Shown here: positions 1 to 10,669 of the stretch, piece by piece
Position numbering within the stretch: position 1 is the stretch's first letter
Layout of the letters: every line of letters begins with the position of its first letter
Assembly: GCA_036784855.1 (NCBI GenBank)
Contig: JAZDSV010000009.1
Span: forward strand, 377,171 to 441,170
Direction: 5' to 3'
DNA: 64,000 nucleotides
Origin: Aphelidium insulamus
Lineage: Eukaryota; Aphelidiomycota; Aphelidea; Aphelidiaceae
Program-made: the position numbers and the translations under genes
Notes under the pieces: generated by a model
Seen by the model: the letters and a program-made list of their open reading frames with translations, nothing else
The model's database searches: none
Told to the model about the DNA's origin: nothing

Positions 1-3000
1 CGCCAACGTAATAAAGCAGCGATCGGTCAGCGGAGTGATGACAAGACGGTCAGTGCACCCAAGATACTCGCACTGGTAGCGGAAATCAACGTTCGTGATC
101 GAGACAATGCAAGCGTCCTTGGCAGCGCGCCAGTAGAAGCGACACTGCTTCAACCACTCAAAGTCATCCACGGACTTGACATGGCTCTTGACCAGCTTTT
201 CAAACACGTCGCGGTGGTGCACCTGGATTGTGATGAACGTCTCGTACTTTACACGGTCCATTTTGGACAAGTCCTTGGTGGTCTGGTCAATCATGACGTT
301 AAGGATGTCGGTGACCTTTTGCAGGGCTGTGGTCATTGCCTTCTTGTCGGACTTGGAAAGCATCAGCGCGTCCTCGGATATTTGCGTCCACTGCATCTGA
401 ATGCCCAGCAGACCGATCTGAGCAGGGAAATCATCGAGGAATTTCAACAGGGGCATTTCATTCATCTGGCTGGACGCGGAGCGAATAACGTCGTTGATTG
501 TGATCTGCATGTTCTTCAGCAACGTTCCTAGCCACAGCTCAACATTTCCCGACGCCATCATCGGCTTGCTGAGGGCAACACGCTCACCCTCCGACGACTC
601 CATGGCAATGATCTTGTCGTACTCCTTGTCGTGAAACTGCACCGACTGCACATTGTCGAACACACTCTTCAAGTGTGCCTGAATGGTGTGGCTATCGGAT
701 GCCTGACCAAGAATTTCCAGCAGTGCCGGATCAGACACAAAGTAGAAGCGTGGAAAGATGGCACGCTTGGACTCCAAGTAACCGCTGAGAGACTTTTGAC
801 ACATCTCCAACTGCTCCGTCATGTGCGGCAACAAACTCGCAATGGTCTCGTCCACCACGCAGCAATGGATCACTCCCGGTTTCTCGGTGGCCGTCTGCAT
901 AATCTTCAACCAGGACTTGTCGATGTTCTGGAAACGCTTCGCCTCCTTGGGCAGCTGCTTGGCGATATCTCCGCCAACAAACACGGCCTCGAGGTAGATC
1001 CACAAGTTTTGCACAGTGAGCCAGTTCTCGATAACTTCGGACGAACTGCTCAAGTTCTGTACCCAGCTCTGAATAGTAGCCTTGAACGGGGCATTATAAC
1101 GGTTGCTAAGCAACGATCCCAAAGTCATCAAACTGTCTTCCATGGCGGCGATAATCTCGGCAGTCGCCGTGGATTTCAGAATAATATTGCCGCGGTTCTT
1201 GAACGGCGCAAACACAAACGACTTGTCGTCCCATTCATTGACCACCGCCTTGAGCTTGATTTCAATGTCGCCTTCCTTGACAGCGGCCACACAAATCTCC
1301 TCAATGTCTTCGCGGAACTTCAGGATGGGCGCGTCCATCAAGTTGCGCAGGTAGAACAGATCCGGGTCTAAATTGATCTTTGTCCCAGTGATCTTCATAA
1401 TTTGATCCCAGTGGCGCGTCTGCAGCGCCTTATTGCTCATCATCTCAAGCAACGGGATCACAGCGGTCAGATCGTCAACAATTTTACGCAGCTCGATAAA
1501 CGCGTCCCAGTCCTTCATAGACTTTGGCAGCTTCTTGATTTTGTTCTGGAAGTCTGCCATGTCCACATTCATCTTTTCAAAATTGACATCGGACCACAAC
1601 ATCTCGTAGTACGATGCGCGCTTCTCCAGAACATCGTTGTACAGTGAGTACAGACTCTGTAACAGTCGTAGCTCCTTCTTGGCTTTCACCAAAGATGGGA
1701 ACTCGGTGATGGGAAGACAAAAGAGTTCCTCGCCGGCGGTGTACGTCTCCCACTTGCGATTCAGCTCGTCAAATGTGCGTTGGAATATGTTCAGACGCTC
1801 ACTGGCCACCTTTGGCGCAATGTTGCTAACCATGGGTCCGTTGGCGTTGTAGTCGGCGGCAAAGTCATTCACATCTGACTTAAACTTTTGCACACTCTGT
1901 ACCAGCTGCGACTTGAACACTGGCTGAACACGGCTGAGATTTTCCTGCACCTCGGTCACCAGGTTCTTCAGCTTGTTCCAGCTGTAGCGCAGCGAGTCGG
2001 CCATCTCGGTCTCCTCCTTGGAAACGGAGACCGAGTGCTTGGCCAGCAGGATGTAGGCTTCCTCTACTGGCTGCAGTTTCATGTCAATGTCGACTTCGGA
2101 CTCGCGAATCTCGCTCAATGTCTTGACGGCATTGCGCAAATCGTCAATATCCGCGACTTTGCGACTGAGACGAAGAGTCTTGGCCTCAATGTACTCCATG
2201 GTCTGCTCCATGGTCTTCTTGACCTTCTGATTCAGGCACAGGCCGTACATCTGCTTCCACGAGCGCGTCTCCGTGGTCAATGCAAGCTTCAACGGTTCCG
2301 CAGAGATCAGCAGAACGTTAATGGCAACATGACTGGCAATCTCGGCAATGTCCTGCTCCACGTACTCGAAGCGATTGATCTCGGCCTCAAAATCCGAGAT
2401 TGTGGGATTCGACTCCAGAAACTTGCTCACCGTCTCATTCTTGTCCTCCTTCCACACGAAATCAAAGCGGTTAAACTTGTCGCGGTGGCCGTCAATGTCC
2501 TTCTTCAGCGAGCTGATGATGGAGCTCAGAGACAGAATAACCTTGTTGACGTCCTTGTTCGATGCAATTTGTGCCGAGTCCTCCACATGGCCTTCAGTCT
2601 CACGATCAGTCTCGTACTTTGGCCAATTGGTGACGCGCTTCACCGCGTCAATGATCATGGCGGTCACCTTGTTGAGCGACAGCTGGATATCTTCCAGCTT
2701 GGGCTGCAGCACCACACTGGGGATGCTCAGCACAATGTCGGCCTTGAAGAAGGGGCGCGAAGTGGCACGACCAAAGACATTGGTGGTCGCTGACGGAGCA
2801 GCAAGACGCGCCTTCAGGATATCAAGACTGGTGCGCGTGCACAGCACCAGTGCCTCATAGCACTGCGAGTTGCAGTGATAGTAGAGCGCCTCGAATGCAG
2901 GGTCCAGGTCGCGCAGCTGCGCCTCCGTCAAGCCTTCCGACACTTCGCGGATAATATCACGCACAGCAGCTTCCACCAGGGCATTGCGCTGATTGATGTT

Positions 3001-6000
3001 CTGCACTGCTGCAGTACATTTTTGCTCCGTACGCGACAACAAGGTCTCCGTAGACCACTGCTCACTGTCGCCCGGCAAGTCGCACAGAGTCAGGTCCTGG
3101 ATCTTGCGCAAGTTGGCACCGATACGGCAGCTGGTAATGTCAATCAGCTTGTCTGCCAGACCATTCAACTTGATCAGCTGTTGCTCGTTGTCGGCGATAA
3201 ATCGTGTCAGACCGAGAGAATTCCTTAATTTTAACTTGGTAGATAGTAACTTTTCATTTGACATACCAACTAATGGAGGTCAGTCCAGGCTCTAACGACA
3301 GGCTAAACTTGTCGACACGTGGCGCGATAATCTTGCGCAGGTACGGGTTCAAACTATCGACGAGCTTGCGCTTACCGGCCAAAATGGCCTTGAGACTGTC
3401 GGACGTGTCACGCAGATACTCTTCACGCTCGCACAACTGACGCGCAGAGTCGGGAATTTTCATACCCAAGCGGCTCATCGCGTGCGTCTCCTTGATCAAG
3501 TGGACAATCTCGTCGTCAAAGTTCACCACAAGGCTACCATCAGCATCTTGAACGAAAATAGTCGCGTTCAGTCCACTCTTGGTCTCGTCGACAACCTTGT
3601 ACCACGACTTGTGCCACAGGAACTCGTACTCAATCAGCGCGCTAGCAATGCGATTGTAGTTGCGAATGTGCTTGATTCCCTCCGGACCTTCCAAGCACTT
3701 TGTGTGAGTCTGGAAAAACACCATCGGCCCCTCAATGTGATGGAACAGCTGACGCGACCACATGATGGCGCCGGAAATCGGCGGAGCGTTACGCGGCACG
3801 GGCGGACGTTCACGATGCTTCGCGTACAGTTTTCGGACACCTTCCAAGTCGCGCTTGATAAAATGGTTAAAGATGATCAAGTACTTTGACTCCAGGTCTA
3901 GATTCATATCCTGGATCTTGGCAAACTTCTCCAACAATACGATCGCTTGCTCCGTGCTGGTCGTATGATCAAAAGCCTTGTCAATGAACTGCTGCAGATT
4001 CATTTCGATGTCCTGGATGGAACGGCGAAACGCCGCGTAATCGGTATCAAACTCCTGAATTGGCAAGTTTAGAATTATAATGAGAATGCAGAGAAAACCT
4101 ACATTCTTGCGATAGTCCAGAATGTCGTACGGTTTACGCTGAATCTGAGCGACAACTCCTTGAAAGCGTTTGATGATTGTGTCCAGGCCTTCGATCTGCA
4201 ACTTTTCCAACGCCTTGAACTTTTCCATCGTGGCAAACAGTTCGATGAGGCGATTGATGCGGCGGCAAAAGGTGTCAAACTTTCCAAAAATGTACATTTC
4301 GGAAAAGTCAAATTGACGCTCATTCGGAGACTCGTGCAATTTTTTCTAATTGAAAGGTGTCAGAATAATAGTATAACGTAGAGACTACATACCTTGACTG
4401 CATGAAAATAATGCTGATACGCTTGGTTGAGTGCCACAATTTGCTTAAACTTTTTGATCAGAACGGCATGATCATGGTCCCACAGCTTGGCGCCATCCTA
4501 GTCAACGTCAGAACTGAGTCTTAATAGCCAAACACGTACCATAACGATGTACTCCTTGGAACTGGTAATCATCTGGTTGGTGATCTTGATAAAAAGGGAT
4601 GTCATGCGTTCCGAGGTATTATAGTATCGAGAAATACTATCAATCGGCATCAGAAATCGACCAAATAATGTATCTGAGGACCACACACCTGTAAATCATC
4701 TTGATCGCATTGATGAGACCAGGAAGCGACGGAATCATCGCTTGCGGGTCCTTGCGGTACAGCGGTTCACAGTATCGCTCCAGTGTATACAAATACTTGA
4801 CATTATCTTTGGACTCGATGGCGGCATCGACAATGCGCGTCTCCAGCTCATTCCAGCGTTCAATGTGCTTGGATTTGACAGCGGAGAGAATGCCAACAAC
4901 TTTGCGACAGAGAGGCGCCTTGATCTGCTCCGAAATCGAGTTGAACTTGATCATTCTGTTTTTCCAATGATCTGTTGATGAGTGAGATACACGTCAAGTA
5001 AAAGTCATATATCTACCCAGCTCGTGATGTGGTCCAATTTCATCTGCCTCGCGGCGCATCTGCTCAGAATCAGTCAGCACTTGCTCTATCTGCTTGGACC
5101 ACTCGGTGATCAGCTCTGCGCGCAATGTTAGCTTGCAAGTTATGAATTCATTAGGTTTTTGCACACCTTCCAGAGTCGAGATGATTTCGGGGTGATGAAT
5201 TGCGGACGCATAGTCAGTGATGGACTGATAGGCACTTAGGTCGATGGGGCAAGCCTGGAAGCGAATCGAGTTCTGCATGTTTTGCATGGCCGCCTCCAAG
5301 TCGGCCACGCACTTGTCCAAATGCGTCTCAAATTCGTTCATCGATGCCCCATCCTTGGCGCGCGTTAGAACTCCCCACGAATCCTAAATGTTTTGCATGT
5401 TAAATAGTGAATTATACTTGCCGATGGTTACCTGTGCTTTCAGGGACGGAATAAGTACATTCTTCATCAGCTCGGTGAGGGATCCGACGATATTGTTGCC
5501 AAGAAGCGGGTTAAAGTACACGTCATTGTACACGTTGGCTGGTGTGATAGCTTTGGTGTTGAAGCGAATAAAATACGCTCCAATCGGTCCGACAAATGCG
5601 TCCTTGACACCATCAGTGACAACCAGTGTCGGCTTCGGAGTGGTTTGCGCCGCCTTGGTGGCTGTACCAATCTCCTCCTACAAAAGTGTTACATGATACT
5701 GTACGCAGATATAGACACATACCTTGGCCGGCTGCCAGAAGAAAAATAGCTTCTTGCTGCCGCCTTCACGGAAGAACTCTTGGACAAACTCCAGCTTGGA
5801 GCCAACCAGCAAAGCATTCTCCAAGTCGAGCTGCTTAACATCGGGCACCAGCGCCGAGAACCGTTCCAGCAGGTATCGGTGTCGCACATCGAGCATCGCA
5901 CGACGCTTCTCCAGTGACTGTTGCTGCTGTGCCTTGGTCTTGGTGTCGGATCCGGGGGTCAGGTTGGCAATGGAGCGGTGGATGGTGGTGCTGCCACCGA

Positions 6001-6085
6001 TCGAGGCATTGACTCTACCACCAGCCACTGTTGGGGTGGACGGCTGCAGCGGCTGTGTCGACGACTGCGAATCCGAACCACTCAT
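1..6085 (-). CDS. Axonemal outer-arm dynein heavy chain, N-terminal half (partial, runs off the left edge)
   Basis: Motor subunit of flagellar outer dynein arms; it slides axonemal microtubules using ATP. The start is ATG at 6085, giving a Ser/Thr-rich leader. At least eight short introns follow, for example 5678-5722 and 3224-3266. The tail region (DHC_N1, about 5.3-2.8 kb) contains segments such as [33 protein letters not shown] and [14 protein letters not shown], which resemble outer-arm chains of the DNAH5/DNAH8 type rather than cytoplasmic dynein. The linker (DHC_N2) follows. The window ends at the start of AAA1, marked by [20 protein letters not shown]. The Walker A motif and all later AAA modules lie outside the window. 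The region 1-3223 is one uninterrupted reading frame. Dynein identity is very sure; the axonemal class is inferred from the tail motifs. Confidence 0.95.
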
Positions 6086-7397
6086 TGCTTTGGGTGTATG
6101 TGTTGGGTGTTGTGTGTTTCTATCTATAGGGGCGTGCGGTGTGTGTGTTCTTCCACGAGTGCGCCGAGAGCGCGGCAAACAATTCACTGCGGGTACGATA
6201 CAGAGAGGAAGAGAGAGTACTGCTACTGCTGACGGTCGAGCGAGGGCGTCTCTGTGGCTAGCTTGCTTGCGCGCTGGTCGGCACAGATATTTTTGTGGAA
6301 GGGAGAAACAGTCTGTCTTGCCCGATCGGTTTGTTTGCCCGCCGCCGCCGCCGCCGATCGACTGCCCTTATAGTACTTTCGTGAACATGATACAGTATTC
6401 AGTAAATACTGCTTGTGTGTTTATCCACGACACCTTCGTGAAGACGGCGATGAGTTCAGTTCACTGTAGCGTACTGGTCACTAAAGAAAGGTCTTGTCAG
6501 TCTCAATCCAGTGCAGCACCTCAATATCTCCCTCATTTGCGCGAGAGATGTGCGCAACATGTGCGGAACATTAAGGCTGATGCTTACCGAAGCAAGGCCC
6601 GAAATACGTTCTGTAAATGAAGCTACACTATTTCTTGCTGGTGGAGGGAAATTGTGTAACTCCAGCTGAATGCTTCTGCGGCATTTATATGACATCTGGC
6701 AGACCATTTAAGACGCTAGTGTTCTCGCTCTGTAAAGTGAACGGCATTCACGTACCCCGTTGTTAAGCATAGTATAATTATAACGGGCGTGCATCCAATG
6801 ACTGGTATCTTGTTACAAAGGCGATGATTGTGATGGTTACAAAGTTATACGTGTTTAAGTGATGACATGTTATGCATAGCATGCATACGGACAATTAATA
6901 TCATGCACTGCTTATAGAACTCTGTGTTTTGTTATAACGAGTATTTAGGTAAACACATGGAATGATGGCGGTGAAGAGGCCCATATTGATGAAAGGAATA
7001 CCAGAAACTAATGAAACGGCTTGCCACATATATTTTAGTAACGTTTTGTGAGGTTTGCACACGTTTCTGTACTTCATATACACTTCAAAAGAGTGACATC
7101 TCAAGTTAATATCAATATTAATAATTATAATATTAATTATTAATATTCAATATTTATATCTTAAAAATTACTCAAAGTTTTCGCATTCTGACGGCCAACA
7201 AGCTACGTATGCCTCCGGCATCTATATTTTGTTGGTTTCAACTTGAAACCTGTGCAGATATGGTATATGGGCCCATTTAGGAGTGTTGACGGCAAATGAA
7301 CGCCGTTGAGAACTGTACAAGCCCAACAGCACATAAGTGTTCTCACAGCGGATAATACAATACAGATATACTCAGGCGCTCCTTATGTAAACTCCTA
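6086..7397. other. Intergenic region between dynein and FMC1-like gene
   Basis: No convincing gene is visible. The dynein-proximal part (6090-6370) is GC-rich and includes a short GCC run at about 6340-6355, as expected of a 5' leader or promoter. The part at 6780-7180 is AT-rich and includes an almost pure A/T stretch of alternating AAT/ATT words at about 7105-7165 that can fold on itself. Short open frames on both strands lack homology signals and are probably chance. Confidence 0.6.
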
Positions 7398-7864
7398 TTA
7401 TTCTTTAGGTGACAGCGATGCCGACTTCTTGACCACCACGGTGGACGCCCCGGCAGGCTGCTGCTCCTCGCCCAGCGCCCCGACAAACATTTTAGGCAAG
7501 TCCAGGCCGACGCGGTTCGACGTGAGTTTAATCTTTTGCAGCTCGGTCGAGTTGGTGGTGGGATGATAGCTGGCCATCAGCTCCTGCCACAATAAGTATT
7601 TTGATGTCGAGTGCAAATGTCAGTAGTCGGCATACCTGGTGCCGCCTGCTTGCGGTGAGAAAGGTGAGGACGTTGCGCGCGTCTTCGTGGCGCGTCGAAT
7701 TGCCCATTAGCGGTTCCGCCACGTTCTTTACCAGTGCGGCCGCCACCGCCGTCTCCCCCAGCCGTGTCTATTATGATTTATACATGCATGCATATCAGAC
7801 ATATAAGAGAGCCCACCTGCAGATGGCCAAGTTCCGCGGCAAGAGACTTTGCAAGTGCAGCCAT
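7398..7864 (-). CDS. FMC1-like mitochondrial assembly protein (C7orf55 family)
   Basis: Predicted 121-residue protein from three exons: 7864-7817, 7767-7636 and 7583-7398, with GT-AG introns that keep phase exactly. FMC1 proteins help assemble or stabilise the F1 part of mitochondrial ATP synthase. The diagnostic part is the middle and C-terminal half. There, a helix with RNVLTFLTASRRHQELMASY is followed by KLTSNRVGLDLP, which matches the family pattern of a 'YRELLERY..P' helix and a terminal 'GL.LP' box. The N-terminus lacks an obvious LYR tripeptide. A low-complexity tail (PAGASTVVVKKSASLSPKE) follows. The start codon is only 24 bp from that of PEX2 on the other strand. The assignment is by eye to a small family and is moderate. 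Confidence 0.5.
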
Positions 7865-7888
7865 AAAATATTATTTAGCGTATTAAGG

Positions 7889-9006
7889 ATGGAGCAACCG
7901 GCGATCCAGTTTCCGCGTGTAGGCCAGGCAGAAGCGCTGGGCTTTGACCGCGCGCTGGCACACTACTTCACCGATGACTTGCTTGTGCGCTCCGTTCTGC
8001 GCTTTGTGCACGTACGGGGTGGCATCTAGTATCTGAAAGTGCTACATGTATCTCTGTTAGCCGTTGACGGTGGATCGGTGGCGGCCAGTGATGCGCGCGC
8101 TGTTTCGCGGATGGGTGTGGTATGCCCTCTTCTGGAGTGGTGGTGCCGGTGGCGGTGGCAAAGGAGACGCGTTTGCTGGCGACCGCATGCTGAACCTGGT
8201 GTACCGTTCGGTGCAGTGGCGACGTGGCGGTGGGTGTCGATATATAATCTCTTACACCTGCCACTCAATGACATGCAGCTTCTGGTGGCGGCAAGTGGCA
8301 CGTCGCGGCACTCACGCGCAACCAACGACTGCTTGTAGGTGCTTGGTTTGTTCTGGGCGAGGGTGCGGCACTGCTGGCAGACCGCGCCGTAAACAAGTTG
8401 AGCACTCGAGACCATCAGGCACCACGATATACGCTAATTATTTGACACTTATTCACTCAGGCTAGCTGGAGGAGGACGCTGTGGACAACGTGGAACCGCC
8501 TGGAGACTGCGTACCTGCTGTTGGACGCCTGGAACGCTGTTTTGTTCATTGCCACTGGACAATACCGATCTCTGATGGAGCGGGTGCTGCGCGTGCAGGT
8601 CTTGCCCCGGCACAAAGATGCCGTGCCAGATGCGGCCGGTCAGCAACTGCTTGTCAATCGCGAGCTGCTCTGGTCATATGTCACCGATCTGCTGGTTGTG
8701 GCGCTGCCACTCGTCCCCGTGCCGGCAATCAGGCGGCGAATTGGCGGTCTTGCGGCGTCTGTGCGCGGCACCCGGAAGCTAGACGCCGAACTTGTGACGC
8801 TGCCCGACACGGTGTGCGCGCTGTGTGTCCGACGCCACAAGCTTTCGGCAACGGATAATCAGGGTGATGGTGACAACAATCAAGTGTTTTCACTTCACAT
8901 GCCAGTGACGGCGCGGTGTCGGCACACGTTCTGCTACTATTGCGCTGCGAGTGCTGTAACTGCCAGTGAGCATTGTCCACGCTGCGATTCCAAACTTGCA
9001 ATCTAA
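7889..9006 (+). CDS. PEX2: Peroxin-2, peroxisomal RING E3 ligase subunit
   Basis: Predicted 315 residues from four exons: 7889-8011, 8061-8229, 8279-8388 and 8461-9006. PEX2 is part of the PEX2-PEX10-PEX12 ubiquitin-ligase channel in the peroxisome membrane, which ubiquitylates and recycles the PTS1 receptor PEX5. The N-terminus RVGQAEALGFDRAL corresponds to the family's 'R..QLDA.ELD..L'. The hydrophobic middle contains VNRELLWSYVTDLLVVALP, typical of the last membrane segments. The C-terminus is a RING-like finger: CALC, then CRHTFCYYCA, then CPRC. A Gly-rich insert lies in exon 2. It is divergently paired with the FMC1-like gene, with which it must share a promoter. The family call is strong. 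Confidence 0.88.
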
Positions 9007-9082
9007 TTGATGTATTGCATTGATTTGTGTTTATTAAAAGTGTGATGTGTGTTTGCATGTATGCTGGGTGAGAAATAGTGGC

Positions 9083-9607
9083 TTAGTTGCCGCCCTTCCT
9101 TGGCGTGATGAGAGATGCAGGGTGCAGCCTATAATTTATTCTCTTCTTCTTTTCGTCGCATTTAGTAAACGCAATTGTCGGCTTTCCATTCAACTTTCTG
9201 TTCTCGCACACATTTACTTTTCCTTGATTCTCGTAACCATGATGTTTCACGAATCGATAGCCTTGCCATGCAGTTGCGGCATTTGTTTCATCCTGACGTT
9301 CCTTCCCGCTCTGGTCTTTGCAAGTTGTAATTGCGTAGAAAGGTTCGCCTAAAGTAGACAACTCAAAGTAATGGCCGACGCCTATAGCAGTTTTGGTGAA
9401 AGTTCGCAAATATCCCTTATTTGCTTGAACCAAAGGATAATCTGGTTCAATTCGACTTATTTTACGTTCACCGTTTTTTTCGTGAATGTCGAACAACATC
9501 ATTGGCCCAGTGGATCGAATTTTGAGGTCACATACAAAAGTTTGAGTGTTCACCGCGCCAACGGCGATGATTGCGCTAATAAAAGCAGACTGTAGCGTGT
9601 ACTTCAT
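9083..9607 (-). CDS. Secreted Cys-containing orphan protein A (tandem family)
   Basis: Intronless, 174 residues. The first roughly 22 residues form a clear signal peptide (Lys, then a hydrophobic run ending AVGAVNTQT). The mature part carries about four cysteines and is Lys-rich near the end. It is paralogous to the next gene (9858-10358). Shared landmarks are C(D/N)(L/I)..RS near the mature N-terminus, YFEL...GEPFYAITTC (versus YFEL...GGPFYSKTTC), KV.VC, and a late (K/T)C. I recognise no named family. Likely exported small protein. Base composition is more AT-rich than the neighbouring core genes. Two direct repeats containing CCAAT lie 70-140 bp upstream of the start. Confidence 0.7.
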   Translation of the reverse strand: MKYTLQSAFISAIIAVGAVNTQTFVCDLKIRSTGPMMLFDIHEKNGERKISRIEPDYPLVQANKGYLRTFTKTAIGVGHYFELSTLGEPFYAITTCKDQSGKERQDETNAATAWQGYRFVKHHGYENQGKVNVCENRKLNGKPTIAFTKCDEKKKRINYRLHPASLITPRKGGN

Positions 9608-9676
9608 ACTAGTTCGTTAGCTTCACACTGTGCACACAGCGCGGTTTTATGTGCCGAAAATTAATATATGGTCCGA

Positions 9677-9746
9677 CCAATCCGACACCACGGCTAGATT
9701 AAACTAGCAGCAATATCGGTATCGGCCAATCCGGCACCACGGCTAG
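9677..9746. repeat. Direct repeat pair of 21 bp with CCAAT cores
   Basis: Two copies of a 21-base word beginning ccaatccg and ending ccacggctag lie at 9677-9697 and 9726-9746, 49 bp apart in register. They differ by a single base (A/G at position 9). They sit upstream of the start of secreted protein A (9607, minus strand) and downstream of protein B, so they could be duplicated promoter elements for A. CCAAT cores suggest binding by a NF-Y/Hap-type complex; that is inference. Confidence 0.6.
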
Positions 9747-9857
9747 GCTGACATGACATCACACAGTCTCACTCGATGTGTTGTTCACCAGATTTATTGC
9801 ATCACATATGTATCACTTGTAGTTTTGTTTAGCTCCACCTGTGACAGCAGAGCAGTT

Positions 9858-10358
9858 TCAGGAGCGGTTGTTCGCTCTAACGTCGTAGAGTTTCAGCTTG
9901 TAGTACTTATAAGTTTTGCGTTTCACGGGTTTGCAAGTGCTTCCAATACCCATCCACCCCTTGCTTTGGGCACAAACTTTTGCTTTCACGTCCGTCCACT
10001 TACCATTCCTCAGTACGTGCGATTTCCAGCTTGTTTTTTCCTGCCCCGTTGTCTCGACGAACGGGGTGCCATCAATACCATAGCAAGTGGTTTTGGAGTA
10101 AAATGGACCGCCACCTGGGACCACCAGTTCGAAGTACGACGCATATCCACCTTTTACTTGCTCGACGTAGCAATGATTTGCGTCTTTGCCGCATGGTAAT
10201 CTTCTGCGTTGAGTCTTTCCCGTCTTCTGGCCTGTATGAAGAAATAGAGAGAACGGAGCGTCTTTCTTGGAGCGCACGTATATATTGCACTCAATTATGT
10301 TTGCGTACACCATGGAAAGCATTGCCATCAGAAACACGAGAACGGTAAGCGATTTCAT
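9858..10358 (-). CDS. Secreted Cys-rich orphan protein B (tandem family)
   Basis: Intronless, 166 residues from ATG at 10358; an upstream in-frame extension exists but this Met begins the signal peptide (MKSLTVLVFLMAMLSMVYA). The mature chain contains about seven cysteines and a basic C-terminus. It aligns along its length with protein A (9083-9607), sharing the C(N/D)I/L..RS start and a YFEL...PFY..TTC block. The second block differs by extra cysteines. The two genes are in the same orientation, 250 bp apart, and look like an old tandem duplication. Function unknown; secretion and disulfide bonding are inferred from sequence. Confidence 0.7.
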   Translation of the reverse strand: MKSLTVLVFLMAMLSMVYANIIECNIYVRSKKDAPFSLFLHTGQKTGKTQRRRLPCGKDANHCYVEQVKGGYASYFELVVPGGGPFYSKTTCYGIDGTPFVETTGQEKTSWKSHVLRNGKWTDVKAKVCAQSKGWMGIGSTCKPVKRKTYKYYKLKLYDVRANNRS

Positions 10359-10492
10359 GTTGAATTGTCTAATTGAAACGAAAGAGAACAGCGTGCGGAA
10401 GGATGGTGGTTGCACAAGTAAGCCAGCTTGTACCACCGAAGGGCCCAATCGAGAAATAGCAAGTCACATGCAGATAATCTCGCCCAAAAAAA

Positions 10493-10563
10493 GGACCAAC
10501 TGAGATTTGAACTCAGGACCTACCGCTCTGCAGGCGGTTGCTCTACCGCTGAGCTATTAGTCC
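10493..10563 (-). tRNA. tRNA-Cys (GCA anticodon)
   Basis: On the minus strand the 71-nt sequence folds as a standard cloverleaf. The acceptor GGACTAA pairs with TTGGTCC (one T-G pair). The D arm contains GCTCAGCGGTAGAGC. The anticodon stem ACCGC/GCGGT closes the loop CTGCAGA, giving anticodon GCA. The T arm is CTGAG-TTCAAAT-CTCAG. There is no intron. A-box and B-box internal promoter sequences are intact. It sits between secreted gene B and the Ki-67-like gene. Confidence 0.95.
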
Positions 10564-10669
10564 GATTGGAGTGGCCAGTGATTATAAGGAATACAATCAA
10601 TCTAGGTCCAAAATAGTGGCCATACACAACAGACTCACACAGACACACATAAAGTACCGAGAGAAACAC

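Noticed and set aside
181-3228. Several open frames of 100-300 codons on the plus strand over the first 3 kb
   Set aside because: Antisense shadows of the dynein coding frame, caused by high GC and low stop frequency; no homology.
6456-6707. 83-codon minus-strand open frame in the dynein upstream region
   Set aside because: No start context, homology or splice pattern; composition like surrounding noncoding DNA.
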